Source of the DNA: Streptomyces sp. HUAS ZL42
GTDB lineage: Bacteria; Actinomycetota; Actinomycetes; Streptomycetales; Streptomycetaceae
Reading direction: 5' to 3'
Assembly (NCBI RefSeq): GCF_040782645.1
Contig: NZ_CP160403.1
Location: 5,181,001-5,245,000 of the forward strand
DNA length: 64,000 nt
In this document: piece by piece, positions 33,502-42,522 of the stretch
Position numbering within the stretch: the first letter of the stretch is position 1
How the letters are laid out: every line of letters starts with the position of its first letter
The notes under the pieces: model-generated
What the model saw: only the letters and a program-made list of their open reading frames with translations
What the model was told of the DNA's origin: nothing
The model's database searches: none
Position numbers and translations under genes: made by a program

Positions 33502-34839
33502 GTGAGCCAGTACGTCAGCAGGCTCGGGCGTCGCTCCCCGGCGGCACCCCACCGGCTGCGCCTGCACCGCCGTCCTCGCCGCATCGCCATGCTCTCGGTG
33601 CACACCTCACCGCTCCACCAGCCCGGCACCGGCGACGCCGGCGGAATGAACGTATACATCGTGGAGCTCGCGCAGCGCCTCGCCGCGATCAACATCGAGG
33701 TCGAGATCTTCACGCGCGCCACCACGGCCGCCCTCCCCGCCACCGTCGAGCTGGCCCCCGGCGTCCTGGTTCGCCACATCGACGCCGGCCCCTACGAGGG
33801 CCTGGCGAAAGAAGAGCTCCCGGCCCAGCTGTGCGCCTTCACCCACGGCGTGATGCAGGCCTGGGCGGGCCACCGCCCCGGCTACTACGACCTCGTCCAC
33901 TCGCACTACTGGCTCTCCGGCCACGTCGGCTGGCTCGCCGCCCAGCGTTGGGGCGCTCCCCTGGTGCACGCCATGCACACCATGGCCAAGGTCAAGAACG
34001 CCGCGCTCGCCGAGGGCGACACCCCCGAGCCCGCCGCCCGCGTCATCGGCGAGACCCAGATCGTCGCGGCCGCCGACCGCCTCATCGCCAACACCGCCGA
34101 GGAGGCCGACGAGCTGGTCCGGCACTACGCCGCCGACCTCGACAAGGTCGCCGTCGTCCACCCCGGCGTGAACCTCGCCCGCTTCAGCCCCGCGGACGGC
34201 CGCGCCGCGGCCCGAGCCCGCCTGGACCTCCCCCAGGACGCGCTGATCCCGCTGTTCGCGGGCCGCATCCAGCCCCTGAAGGCACCCGACGTGCTCCTGC
34301 GCGCGGTCGCCGTGTTGCTGGGCGAGCGGCCCGACCTGCGCTCCCGCATCGTCGTACCGATCGTCGGCGGTCCCAGCGGAAGCGGCCTCGCCAAGCCGGA
34401 GGGCCTGCAGAAGCTGGCGGCCCGGCTCGGCATCGCGGACGTCGTACGGTTCCGTCCGCCCGTCGGCCAGGAGCAGCTGGCGGACTGGTTCCGCGCCGCG
34501 TCCGTCCTCGTCGTCCCCTCCTACAGCGAATCGTTCGGCCTCGTCGCCATAGAGGCGCAGGCGACCGGTACGCCGGTGCTCGCGGCCGCGGTCGGCGGGC
34601 TGCCGGTGGCCGTGCGCGACGGCGAGACCGGCGTCCTCGTCCAGGGCCACGATCCCGCCGCGTACGCGCGCGTGCTCGCCGGCTTCGCCGACCGCCCGGA
34701 GCTGCCGTCCCGCATGGGCGCGGCCGCAGCCCGGCACGCCCAGTCCTTCGGCTGGGACACCGCCGCCGCGGCGACGGCAGACGTCTACACGGCCGCGATG
34801 CACGCCCACCGTCGTCGCGTACGCTCCCACCATGGGTGA
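33502..34839 (+). CDS. mshA: MshA, D-inositol-3-phosphate glycosyltransferase
   Basis: A 445-aa GT-B (GT4) enzyme catalysing the first step of mycothiol synthesis: UDP-GlcNAc plus 1L-myo-inositol-1-phosphate. Hallmarks are the N-terminal [20 protein letters not shown] loop, [40 protein letters not shown] and the EX7E region [23 protein letters not shown] 33502 with AAGGAGG upstream is the start. Its 3' end overlaps the YbjN gene by 8 bp. Confidence 0.95.
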   Translation: MSQYVSRLGRRSPAAPHRLRLHRRPRRIAMLSVHTSPLHQPGTGDAGGMNVYIVELAQRLAAINIEVEIFTRATTAALPATVELAPGVLVRHIDAGPYEGLAKEELPAQLCAFTHGVMQAWAGHRPGYYDLVHSHYWLSGHVGWLAAQRWGAPLVHAMHTMAKVKNAALAEGDTPEPAARVIGETQIVAAADRLIANTAEEADELVRHYAADLDKVAVVHPGVNLARFSPADGRAAARARLDLPQDALIPLFAGRIQPLKAPDVLLRAVAVLLGERPDLRSRIVVPIVGGPSGSGLAKPEGLQKLAARLGIADVVRFRPPVGQEQLADWFRAASVLVVPSYSESFGLVAIEAQATGTPVLAAAVGGLPVAVRDGETGVLVQGHDPAAYARVLAGFADRPELPSRMGAAAARHAQSFGWDTAAAATADVYTAAMHAHRRRVRSHHG

Positions 34840-35332
34840 GCAGCAGCGCGCGTCGCAGGTCATCGAGGCCGTCCTGAAGGACGCCGAACTGGAGTGGGAG
34901 AGCCCCGAACCCGGCAACTACGTCGTGAAACTCCCCGGCACCCGCAAGCTGTCGACAACGGTCTCGCTGCTGGTGGGCCGCCACTCCCTCTCCCTCAACG
35001 CCTTCGTCATCCGCCACCCCGACGAGAACGAGGCGGGCGTCCACCGCTGGCTCCTCGAGCGCAACCTCAAGCTGTACGGCGTGAGTTACGCCGTGGACCG
35101 GCTCGGCGACGTCTACGTCACCGCGAAGCTGCCCGTCTCGGCCGTCACGGCCGACGAGATCGACCGCCTCCTCGGCCAGGTCCTGGAGGCCGCCGACGGC
35201 AGCTTCAACACCCTCCTGGAACTGGGCTTCGCGGGCGCCATCCGCCGGGAGTACGCGTGGCGGGTGTCCCGGGGCGAGCCGACACGGAACCTGGACGCGT
35301 TCGCGCACCTCACACAGCGCCCGGCGGACTGA
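34832..35332 (+). CDS. YbjN-domain protein
   Basis: A 166-aa protein with the YbjN fold: [36 protein letters not shown] and [20 protein letters not shown]. In actinobacteria a YbjN protein commonly follows mshA. Overlap with mshA implies translational coupling. It resembles type III chaperone-like folds; the function is not settled. Confidence 0.9.
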   Translation: MGEQQRASQVIEAVLKDAELEWESPEPGNYVVKLPGTRKLSTTVSLLVGRHSLSLNAFVIRHPDENEAGVHRWLLERNLKLYGVSYAVDRLGDVYVTAKLPVSAVTADEIDRLLGQVLEAADGSFNTLLELGFAGAIRREYAWRVSRGEPTRNLDAFAHLTQRPAD

Positions 35333-35353
35333 GGACGGCCCCCGGAGGGGCGG

Positions 35354-36172
35354 TCAAGCGCGCGCGTACCGGGCGTACCGCCCCGGTGTCACTCCCACCA
35401 ACTTCCTGAAGTGCCGGGTGAGATGGGCCTGGTCGTAGAACCCGGTCAGGGCCGCCGTCTCACCCGGTGTCCGGCCCTCGAGCAGCAGCCGGCGCGCCCG
35501 GTCCACCCGGCGGGACGTCAGGTACTGGTGCGGTGCGATGCCGTACGCGCCGCTGAACGCACGTACCAGATGGGCGGGATGCGCCTGGACGAGCGTGGCG
35601 GCCTCCTCCAGGGTGAGGCCCTCGGTGACGCGTTCGTCGAGGAGTTCGCGCAGCCGGCGCGCGAGAGCGGGATCGCGCCGCGGACCCGGCGCGGAGACTC
35701 CCGGCCGCAGATGCGCCCGCAGCCGCTCGCCGACGAACGTCAGCCGGCTGCCCGCCTCCAGCTCGTCGCCGGGCTGAGCGAGCGCCGTGTGCAACTGCCC
35801 CACGCGCTGCCGCAGCAGGGGATCACGCAGGTCGGGACCGTCGACGGCGGGCCCGATGAGGTCGTCGCCGAGGTGGGTGCCGTCGAGATAGAGGACGCGT
35901 TTGCGGAAACCGTGCGGGGTGGCCGGGGAGCCGTTGTGCGGGACGTGCGGCGGCAGCAGCGACACGGTGTCGTGCGGGGTGCCGTGCTCGTGCCGGTCGA
36001 GGTCGTACCGTACGGCGCCGTCGTCGACGATCAGCAGCGTCCAGGCCTCGTGTACGTGCATCGGGTAGGCGTACTCGGTGAAGTGGGCGTGGAAGACCTC
36101 GACGACGCCGGGGACACGGGGACGCCACGCGGAGACTTCGTCCACTTCGCCCTGAGCACGCTGAGCGGCCAT
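35354..36172 (-). CDS. AraC-family regulator
   Basis: A 272-aa protein with an N-terminal cupin (about 20-140: YAYPMHVHEAWTLLIVDDGA, LPPHVPHNG) and two C-terminal helix-turn-helix motifs (about 180-272: LTLEEAATLVQAHPAHLVRA, TRHFRKLVGVTPGRYAR). The effector is unknown. It is divergent from the DUF2000 gene, with 49 bp between the start codons, so that gene is a likely target. Confidence 0.88.
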   Translation of the reverse strand: MAAQRAQGEVDEVSAWRPRVPGVVEVFHAHFTEYAYPMHVHEAWTLLIVDDGAVRYDLDRHEHGTPHDTVSLLPPHVPHNGSPATPHGFRKRVLYLDGTHLGDDLIGPAVDGPDLRDPLLRQRVGQLHTALAQPGDELEAGSRLTFVGERLRAHLRPGVSAPGPRRDPALARRLRELLDERVTEGLTLEEAATLVQAHPAHLVRAFSGAYGIAPHQYLTSRRVDRARRLLLEGRTPGETAALTGFYDQAHLTRHFRKLVGVTPGRYARYARA

Positions 36173-36221
36173 GCAAAGAACGTACAAGACGGCGTCGTGC
36201 GCCGGTCGGCAGTCTCTTCCC

Positions 36222-36656
36222 ATGAGTGAGGCGAGTGAGGCACCCATCCGTTTCGACACCAAGATCGCCGTGCTGCTGCGCGAGGACCTGGAGACATGGC
36301 AGCGGCTGAACGTGACCGCGTTCCTGGTCAGCGGCCTGGGCGCACAGCTCCCCGAACTGATCGGGGAGCCCTACGAGGACGGGGACGGGGTGCCGTACCT
36401 GCCCATGTTCCGGCAGCCGGTGCTGGTCTTCGAGGCCACGAAGGAGACGTTGACGACGGCGCACGCGCGCGCGTTGAGCCGTGCACTCCCGCGCGCGGTC
36501 TTCACCCACGACCTGTTCACCACGGGCAACGACCGGGACAACCGGGCGGCGGTACGGGCGGTGCCGACGGGGGAGCTGGATCTGGTGGGGCTGGCGGTGT
36601 ACGGGCCGAGGAACGCGGTGGACAAGGTGGTGAAGGGGGCGCGGATGCATCCGTGA
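36222..36656 (+). CDS. DUF2000-family protein
   Basis: A 144-aa protein beginning MSEASEAPIRFDTKIAVLLR and containing PMFRQPVLVFEAT and VFTHDLFTTGNDRDNRAAV, the DUF2000 pattern (a peptidyl-tRNA-hydrolase-2-like fold). Function unknown. It is expected to be under the divergent AraC regulator. Confidence 0.82.
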   Translation: MSEASEAPIRFDTKIAVLLREDLETWQRLNVTAFLVSGLGAQLPELIGEPYEDGDGVPYLPMFRQPVLVFEATKETLTTAHARALSRALPRAVFTHDLFTTGNDRDNRAAVRAVPTGELDLVGLAVYGPRNAVDKVVKGARMHP

Positions 36657-36686
36657 GGAGGATTGGGCAGGCGGCGCGAGTGGGCC

Positions 36687-36890
36687 TCAGCGGCGGAACA
36701 GCTCCGGATGGGGGCACGGCTCGAGCGGAGCCTCCGGCCGGTCTGCCCAGGCCCACCACAGGTGGCGACGGGAGCAGCGCCACAGCGTGCGGCAGACGCG
36801 TCGGCCGTCGTCCTCGCGGCCGCAGAGGACGAGGCCGCCGTACTTCATGGCGGTGCGGCACCGCGGACAGGTGGGCGGTGGCGAGGTCAT
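36687..36890 (-). CDS. Small Cys-rich zinc-ribbon-like protein
   Basis: A 67-aa protein with CPRC near the start, then LCG, VC, WRCSRRHLWW and PCPHPELF: six Cys and two or three His that could form a zinc ribbon. ATG 36890 follows TACGGT by 7 nt on the minus strand; the upstream GTG 36899 is inside that spacer. Its start lies 18 bp from the end of the MFS gene on the same strand. Function unknown. Confidence 0.6.
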   Translation of the reverse strand: MTSPPPTCPRCRTAMKYGGLVLCGREDDGRRVCRTLWRCSRRHLWWAWADRPEAPLEPCPHPELFRR

Positions 36891-36908
36891 GGTCGTCACC
36901 GTAGTGGC

Positions 36909-38168
36909 TCAGGCCGCGCTGACCTCGGGCTTCGCCGCGGCAGAGGCGTCGCCGCCCGCCGCGCCCGCCACCGGGAGGCGCCGCATGAGCGCCTCGTACC
37001 CCACCGCGGCCGCCGTACCGACGACCGCGCACAGCCCCCACAACCACACCGCGCCGAACCGGTCGATGACGAAGCCGGACATCAGCGGGGCGACGAGGGC
37101 GGCGACCGACCAGGACATGGTGTACATCCCCTGGTAGCGGCCGCGCCCGTGCGTGGGGGAGAGGCGGACGACGAGCCCCGTCTGCGTCGGCGCGTTGACG
37201 ATCTCGGCGAGCGTCCACACGCACACGGTGAGCGCGAAGACGCCGACCGATCCGGCGAAGGCGGTGAGCCCGAAGCCGTAACCCGCGAGGAGGGCGGAGA
37301 GCACGAGCAGCCGCCGCGGATCGCGGTGCTCGATGAAACGGGTTACCGGGATCTGGAGCGCGACGATGAGCACACCGTTGACGGCGATGGCCATGCCGTA
37401 GTCGGCGGGGGTGAAGCCCGCCGCGCCCATCGCCACGGGCAGTCCGACCGACCCCTGCTGGAAGACGAGCGCGATGAGGAAGGACAGCCCGACGACACCC
37501 ATGAACCGCCCGTCACGCAGCACCGTCCCGAGCCCGACCCCTTCCTCCCCGGCCTTCTCGGTGGCCGTGCGCCGGGGCCGCGACTCCGGCAGCTTCAGGA
37601 AGACGAGGACGGCACAGGCCATCGTCATACCGGCCTCGATCAGGAACCCGGCGAGGTAGCTGACCTCGGCGATGAACCCGGCGGCCATGGCGGAGACGGC
37701 GAAGCCGAGGTTGATGGCCCAGTAGTTGAGGGAGAAGGCGCGCACGCGGTCCTCGGGCCGCACGATGTCGGCCATCATCGCCTGCACGGCGGGCCGGGAG
37801 GCGTTGCTCGCCATCCCCACCAGGAAGGCGACCGCGGCGATGGCGGCGGGATCCCGTACGAACCCGAGCAGCGCCACGGCCACGGCGGTGGAGGCCTGGG
37901 CGACGAGCAGGGTCGGCCGCCGCCCGAGCCGGTCGGCCATGACCCCCGCCCCGAGGGAGGAGACGACCCCGCCGAGGCCGTGCAGGGAGGCGACGAGACC
38001 GGCGTACGAGGCGGAGTAGCCGCGGTCGAGGGTCAGGTACAGCGCCATGAAGGTGGCCACGAAGGCGCCGAGCCGGTTGACGAGGGTGCTGGTCCACAGC
38101 CACCAGAACTCACGGGGAAGCCCGGAGACGGAGTCCCGGGCGGCACGTCTGAGGGCGGCGACGGACAA
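36909..38168 (-). CDS. MFS transporter
   Basis: A 419-aa major-facilitator protein with 12 predicted helices, motif A MADRLGRRPTLLVAQ between helices 2 and 3, and Arg-rich loops (ESRPRRTATEK, HRDPRRLLVL). It resembles drug/H+ antiporters. The TTG at 38168 has GGGGGGA 7 nt upstream and gives MSVAALRRAA; the open frame upstream crosses the structured leader and is not used. The substrate is unknown. Confidence 0.83.
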   Translation of the reverse strand: MSVAALRRAARDSVSGLPREFWWLWTSTLVNRLGAFVATFMALYLTLDRGYSASYAGLVASLHGLGGVVSSLGAGVMADRLGRRPTLLVAQASTAVAVALLGFVRDPAAIAAVAFLVGMASNASRPAVQAMMADIVRPEDRVRAFSLNYWAINLGFAVSAMAAGFIAEVSYLAGFLIEAGMTMACAVLVFLKLPESRPRRTATEKAGEEGVGLGTVLRDGRFMGVVGLSFLIALVFQQGSVGLPVAMGAAGFTPADYGMAIAVNGVLIVALQIPVTRFIEHRDPRRLLVLSALLAGYGFGLTAFAGSVGVFALTVCVWTLAEIVNAPTQTGLVVRLSPTHGRGRYQGMYTMSWSVAALVAPLMSGFVIDRFGAVWLWGLCAVVGTAAAVGYEALMRRLPVAGAAGGDASAAAKPEVSAA

Positions 38169-38196
38169 GACGGATCCCCCCACGGATGTCAGCGGC

Positions 38197-38249
38197 TGTA
38201 GGCAGCTACAAAGGCCTGTAAGTGCCTCTGGCGGCAGGCACAACTTACA
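38197..38249 (-). promoter_or_regulatory. Two inverted repeats in the MFS leader
   Basis: TGTAG-GCAG-CTACA (38197-38210) and TGTAAGTGCC (38217-38226) with its near complement GGCACAACTTACA (38237-38249) follow each other between the MFS gene and pgm. In the MFS transcript they would form two adjacent hairpins 29-81 nt before the start. Operators or an attenuator are both possible. Confidence 0.5.
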
Positions 38250-38351
38250 AAGCCGGGTCCGTGGAAGGCCACCGAATTAACAGATCCCGTCAACTGTCCG
38301 CCCCTCGGGCAGGGGGCGGACGGCACGAAAGGCGTGGATTAGGCTCATCGC

Positions 38352-39113
38352 ATGGCCGACGCACCGTACAAGCTGATCCTCCTCCGCCACGGCGAGAGCG
38401 AATGGAACGCGAAGAACCTGTTCACCGGCTGGGTGGACGTCAACCTCAACGAGAAGGGCGAGAAGGAGGCAGTCCGCGGCGGTGAGCTGCTGAAGGACGC
38501 CGGCCTGCTGCCCGACGTGGTCCACACGTCCCTCCAGAAGCGCGCGATCCGCACAGCGCAGCTGGCCCTCGAGGCCGCGGACCGCCACTGGATCCCCGTC
38601 CACCGCAGCTGGCGCCTGAACGAACGCCACTACGGCGCCCTCCAGGGCAAGGACAAGGCGCAGACCCTGGCCGAGTTCGGCGAGGAGCAGTTCATGCTGT
38701 GGCGCCGCTCGTACGACACCCCGCCGCCCCCGCTCGAGGACGGCACGGAGTTCTCGCAGAGCGACGACCCCCGCTACGCCTCGATCCCCCCGGAGCTGCG
38801 CCCCCGCACGGAGTGCCTGAAGGATGTCGTCGTCCGCATGCTCCCGTACTGGTACGACGGCATCGTCCCCGACCTCCTGGCCGGCCGCACGGTCCTGATC
38901 GCCGCCCACGGCAACAGCCTCCGCGCCCTGGTCAAGCACCTCGACGGCATCTCCGACGCCGACATCGCGGGCCTGAACATCCCGACAGGCATCCCGCTCG
39001 CCTACGAACTCGACGCCGACTTCAAGCCGCTCACGCCGGGCGGCCGCTACCTCGACCCGGATGCGGCCGCGGCAGCGATCGAGGCGGTCAAGAACCAGGG
39101 CAAGAAGAAGTAA
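38352..39113 (+). CDS. gpmA: Phosphoglycerate mutase (2,3-BPG-dependent)
   Basis: A 253-aa cofactor-dependent mutase of glycolysis: [10 protein letters not shown] with the phospho-histidine, [28 protein letters not shown] and [14 protein letters not shown] with the second His. The length is normal. TAGGCT (38340-38345) ends 6 nt before the ATG, so translation is probably leaderless. A good terminator follows. Confidence 0.96.
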   Translation: MADAPYKLILLRHGESEWNAKNLFTGWVDVNLNEKGEKEAVRGGELLKDAGLLPDVVHTSLQKRAIRTAQLALEAADRHWIPVHRSWRLNERHYGALQGKDKAQTLAEFGEEQFMLWRRSYDTPPPPLEDGTEFSQSDDPRYASIPPELRPRTECLKDVVVRMLPYWYDGIVPDLLAGRTVLIAAHGNSLRALVKHLDGISDADIAGLNIPTGIPLAYELDADFKPLTPGGRYLDPDAAAAAIEAVKNQGKKK

Positions 39114-39125
39114 GCCCGACTGATC

Positions 39126-39164
39126 AAGCCCCCTGCCTGCGGGTTCGCTTCAGGCAGGGGGCTT
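39126..39164 (+). terminator. Terminator of gpmA
   Basis: AAGCCCCCTGCCTG (39126-39139) and CAGGCAGGGGGCTT (39151-39164), a 14-bp perfect stem with an 11-nt loop and a short T-rich tail. Confidence 0.9.
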
Positions 39165-39254
39165 CTTGGTGGGTCGGGGCCCTCTGTGGGTCCGTCAGGG
39201 CATCGATCAGTGCCCAGAAGCCGGCCCAGGTCATCACGGGTGCCGCACCACTTG

Positions 39255-39473
39255 TCAGGGGAGCTTCCTCATCGCTCGCAGCCCTACCCAGTACGCGAGG
39301 AATGTGATGGCCAAGCTGGCGAGGGCAGCGGCCACCTGGTCGTACTCCTGGTTCAGCTTCTTCGCCGCTTCATGAAGTGGATCAGAAACGAACAGAAAAG
39401 CTGTCGTGGCGGCCAGGGTGGCTCCAGCCTCGTCCTTGGTCCACCGAGCTTTCGGCTCGGAGTCGTTTGTCAC
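39255..39473 (-). CDS. 72-aa protein with C-terminal membrane helix
   Basis: A short protein with a charged N-terminus (VTNDSEPKARWTKDEAGATL) and a hydrophobic C-terminal helix (ALASLAITFLAYWVGLRAMR). The GTG 39473 lies 7 nt after TACAAC on the minus strand, so a leaderless start is likely. The codon use is less G+C-biased than its neighbours. No family recognised. Confidence 0.5.
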   Translation of the reverse strand: MTNDSEPKARWTKDEAGATLAATTAFLFVSDPLHEAAKKLNQEYDQVAAALASLAITFLAYWVGLRAMRKLP

Positions 39474-39610
39474 CCGATGGTTGTATCGGGGACTCGGACG
39501 GTGTGCAAGATCGGCTGGTTCTTCAAGCGTGGCTCTGGCCCGCCGCAGCCAGGTGGTAGACCCCTGCGCCCGCGCTCGGCGCAGGCGCAGGGGTCGGCTC
39601 CGACAGGGGA

Positions 39611-39862
39611 TCACCAGATCGACAGCGGTACCGGATGGACCTCGTCCGCCTTGTGGCCCGCGCGTTCGTGGACGCGTTGGACCGCTTCGGCCGAGGGGCC
39701 TTGGGAGAGGCAGTAGACGGTTCCCGACTCCGGGTCCGCCCAGGCGCGCTCGAAGTGCACGCCCTCGTCCCCTTCTACCGCGAGGTCGGCCTGGTGGGCT
39801 TCCCTCAGTTGTTCGGCCGTGATGCCCTTCATATCGTGGTGGACGTCCATGAACTGGGCCAT
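39611..39862 (-). CDS. SCO4226-type nickel-binding protein (DUF4242)
   Basis: An 83-aa ferredoxin-like protein: MAQFMDVHHDMKGITAEQLR with the N-terminal His pair, DEGVHFERAWADPESGTVYC and HERAGHKADEVHPV. S. coelicolor SCO4226 of this family is a dimeric nickel-binding protein. The frame is open upstream, but MAQFMDVHH is the family start. Its physiological role is unknown. Confidence 0.88.
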   Translation of the reverse strand: MAQFMDVHHDMKGITAEQLREAHQADLAVEGDEGVHFERAWADPESGTVYCLSQGPSAEAVQRVHERAGHKADEVHPVPLSIW

Positions 39863-39992
39863 GGCCTCGCACCCCCTTTCGGTGCGCTCGCCTCTTCTTT
39901 CCGCGTCCGCTTCCATCCTGCTCCCGAGTCGCCGCCCGGTCGAGCCGGGGCCCATGCGCCACCGGGCGGGCCGGTCGGCACGCGCACAGGCC

Positions 39993-40020
39993 AAGGGCCC
40001 CGGCTTCCGCCGGGGCCCTT
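39993..40020 (-). terminator. Terminator of the Cys-rich peptide gene
   Basis: AAGGGCCCCGGC (39993-40004) and GCCGGGGCCCTT (40009-40020), a 12-bp perfect stem with a 4-nt loop, 35 nt beyond the stop of the 51-aa ORF. Confidence 0.8.
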
Positions 40021-40054
40021 CAGCGTCGTACGAGGTCTGATGCGTCGTACGCCC

Positions 40055-40210
40055 TCAACCGCACTGGCAGGGGTTGCCCGACTGGCAGCCGCAGCCGCAG
40101 CCCGAACCGCAGCCGCAGGCGCCGATGAGCATCAGGTTCCTGATCTCGGCAGGCTGCTCGGTCTCGCGCTCCTGCGTGGGGTCGGGCGTCGTGCTGGGGG
40201 ATTCGGCCAT
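40055..40210 (-). CDS. 51-aa peptide with Cys/Gly-rich C-terminus
   Basis: A small protein with an acidic N-terminal half (MAESPSTTPDPTQERETEQP) and a C-terminal half in which seven Cys alternate with Gly, Ser and Gln (GACGCGSGCGCGCQSGNPCQ). The shape fits a metal-binding peptide or a leader-core peptide of a modified peptide, but no maturation genes are adjacent. It has its own terminator, and GGAGG lies 7 nt before the ATG. Confidence 0.65.
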   Translation of the reverse strand: MAESPSTTPDPTQERETEQPAEIRNLMLIGACGCGSGCGCGCQSGNPCQCG

Positions 40211-40331
40211 GGGCCCTCCTCGAGACTGGTGCCTTGCCGCCTTTGCCCATTGGATGCCCGGTCCGCTGGGCGCATCAACGGCGCACAGAGGCTCGGGCGC
40301 GCTCCGCACCGTCCCTTTCACTCCCTGGCCG

Positions 40332-41033
40332 TCAGGCTCCTTCGCCCCCGGTCACCGGCTGGATCTCCGGCTGCAGGTCCTGCTGGAGATCGTCCGCGTG
40401 CTCGCCCGTCACCAGGAACACCACGCGCTTGGCGACCGCCACCGCGTGGTCGGCGAAGCGCTCGTAGTAACGGCCGAGGAGCGTGACGTCCACCGCCGTC
40501 TCGATGCCGTGCTTCCAGCGCTCGTCGATCAGGTGCTGGAAGAGGGTGCGGTGGAGGAGGTCCATCGCGTCGTCGTCCGTCTCCAGCTGGAGGGCCAGGT
40601 CGACGTCCTTGGTGATGATGCACTCGGCCGCCTTCGCCATCAGGCGCTGCGCGAGCTGGCCCATCTCCAGGATGGTGGCGTGCAGGTCCTGCGGGATCGC
40701 CCGCTCCGGAAAGCGCAGCCGGGCGAGCTTCGCCACATGCTGGGCCAGGTCGCCGGAGCGCTCCAGGTCCGCGGACATACGCAGCGACGTGACGACGATC
40801 CGGAGGTCCGTGGCGACCGGCTGCTGCCGGGCCAGGAGCGCTATGGCGCGCGCCTCAAGGTCGTGCTGCAGATCGTCGACCTTCTTGTCGGCCTCGATCA
40901 CGCTCTCGGCCAGCTTCAGGTCGGAGTCGAGGATCGCCGTCGTGGCGCGCCCGATCGCCGAGCCGACCAGCCGGGCCATCTCCACCAGACCGTCGCCGAT
41001 CGAATCCAGTTCCTCGTGGTACGCGTCCCGCAT
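40332..41033 (-). CDS. phoU: PhoU, phosphate signalling regulator
   Basis: A 233-aa all-helical protein of two PhoU repeats: DAYHEELDSIGDGLVEMARL, a DDLQHDLEARAIALLARQQP metal motif (E/DxxxD type), and LIDERWKHGIETAVDVTLLG, GRYYERFADHAVAVAKRVVF. PhoU restrains PhoR kinase in phosphate-replete cells. It is divergent from phoR with a PHO box between them. The start is ATG 41033. Confidence 0.95.
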   Translation of the reverse strand: MRDAYHEELDSIGDGLVEMARLVGSAIGRATTAILDSDLKLAESVIEADKKVDDLQHDLEARAIALLARQQPVATDLRIVVTSLRMSADLERSGDLAQHVAKLARLRFPERAIPQDLHATILEMGQLAQRLMAKAAECIITKDVDLALQLETDDDAMDLLHRTLFQHLIDERWKHGIETAVDVTLLGRYYERFADHAVAVAKRVVFLVTGEHADDLQQDLQPEIQPVTGGEGA

Positions 41034-41150
41034 CAGGGTTCCCTCTCGTACGTCATTCTTGGGGGCTCCGGGGGCCAGAACCGGCCGTGAGACCGGCGCT
41101 GCGAACCCCACGCTCCCACGTTCCGGCCCGTACGCGTCGGTTTCCGTCAC

Positions 41151-41183
41151 CCCAAATGAACCACTACTGGCTCCAAGGTGAAC
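41151..41183 (-). promoter_or_regulatory. PHO box
   Basis: Read on the minus strand: GTTCACCTTGG, AGCCAGTAGTG and GTTCATTTGGG, three 11-bp direct-repeat units. The outer two match the GTTCAYYYxGG consensus of PhoP binding. The site lies between phoU and phoR-phoP, as in S. coelicolor, and should give autoregulation by PhoP. Confidence 0.85.
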
Positions 41184-41256
41184 TCTGGGCGACGAGTGTT
41201 CGAGCTCGCACCTCGACGGCTGTGGCCGGGCCGTATCCCATGCCTAACCTGGACGC

Positions 41257-42522
41257 ATGGACGTGAACGCGGCGGTCGCCGCAGCGGCAGCGATCGCCGG
41301 GGTGCTCACCGGCGTGATCGCTGCGCTGGCGTTCCGCTGGAGCGAGCGGGAGCAGAAGCGCCCGACCCGCACCTCCCTGCACACGGACCCCGTGCTCCCG
41401 CCGGGCGTGGACACCGTGCTGTCCGTGCTGCGGTCCTCCGCCGTCGTCCTCGACGAAGCCGACGCCGTGGTCAAGGCCAGCTCCGCCGCGTACGCCCTCG
41501 GGCTGGTACGGGGCGGCAAGCTCGCCGTCGAGCCCATGCTGCAGATGGCGCGGGACACCCGCAGGGACGGCGAGATACGCCAGGTCGAACTGGACCTTCC
41601 CCGGCGCGGGACCGGACGCGGCGAGGCCCTCGCCGTCTCCGCGCGCGTCGCGCCCCTCGGCTCCCGGCTCGTGCTCCTCCTCGTCGAGGACCTCACCGAG
41701 GCCCGGCGCATCGAGGCCGTTCGCCGCGACTTCGTGGCGAACGTCAGCCATGAGCTCAAGACCCCGGTCGGGGCGCTCTCCCTGCTGTCCGAGGCCGTCA
41801 TGGACGCCGCCGACGACCCGGAGGCCGTCGAGCGCTTCGCCGGACGGATGCAGATCGAGGCCACCCGGCTCACCAACCTGGTGCAGGAGCTCATCGACCT
41901 GTCCCGGGTGCAGAACGACGATCCCCTCGAGGACGCGGAGCCCGTCCGCGTCGACGAGCTCGTCGCCGAGGCCATCGACCGCTGCCGGCAAGCGGCGGGC
42001 ACGAAACAGATCACGATGGCCGCCGGCGGCACGGCCGACCTGCACGTCTGGGGCCACCGCGGCCAGCTCGCCGCCGCCCTCGGCAACCTCGTCGAGAACG
42101 CCGTCAACTACTCGCCCGCCCGCACCCGCGTCGGCATAGCCGCCCGCCGGGTGACCGCGCCCGGCGGGGAGCACATCGAGATCGCCGTCACCGACCAGGG
42201 CATCGGGATCTCCGACAAGGACAAGGAGCGCATCTTCGAGCGCTTCTACCGTGTCGACCCGGCCCGCTCCCGTGCCACGGGTGGTACGGGCCTCGGCCTG
42301 GCGATCGTCAAGCACGTGGCCGCCTCGCACGGCGGGGAGGTCACGGTGTGGAGCTCGGAGGGACAGGGCTCCACCTTCACCCTGCGGCTGCCGGAGGCGG
42401 GTGCCGCCCGAGAGCGGGCACACCAGCATCCCGACCTCGACGAAGAGGACGGGCAGCCCACCGAGACACCCCCCGAGTCAACCGCGTACCAAACGCTTTC
42501 CGCCCCGGAGGTCCTTCCGTGA
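41257..42522 (+). CDS. phoR: PhoR, sensor histidine kinase
   Basis: A 421-aa SenX3/PhoR-type kinase. One N-terminal transmembrane helix (about 3-24), a degenerate PAS region (about 60-150), H-box with H165 (NVSHELKTPVGALSLLSEAV), N-box NLVENAVNYSP, DQGIGISDKDKERIFERFYR and GGTGLGLAIVKHV. It autophosphorylates under phosphate limitation and activates PhoP. TAACCT ends 6 nt before the ATG. Its stop overlaps the phoP GTG. Confidence 0.95.
   Translation: MDVNAAVAAAAAIAGVLTGVIAALAFRWSEREQKRPTRTSLHTDPVLPPGVDTVLSVLRSSAVVLDEADAVVKASSAAYALGLVRGGKLAVEPMLQMARDTRRDGEIRQVELDLPRRGTGRGEALAVSARVAPLGSRLVLLLVEDLTEARRIEAVRRDFVANVSHELKTPVGALSLLSEAVMDAADDPEAVERFAGRMQIEATRLTNLVQELIDLSRVQNDDPLEDAEPVRVDELVAEAIDRCRQAAGTKQITMAAGGTADLHVWGHRGQLAAALGNLVENAVNYSPARTRVGIAARRVTAPGGEHIEIAVTDQGIGISDKDKERIFERFYRVDPARSRATGGTGLGLAIVKHVAASHGGEVTVWSSEGQGSTFTLRLPEAGAARERAHQHPDLDEEDGQPTETPPESTAYQTLSAPEVLP

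Noticed and set aside
41164..42429. A 421-codon minus-strand frame opposite phoR
   Set aside because: It is antisense to an unmistakable histidine kinase and has no ribosome-binding site.
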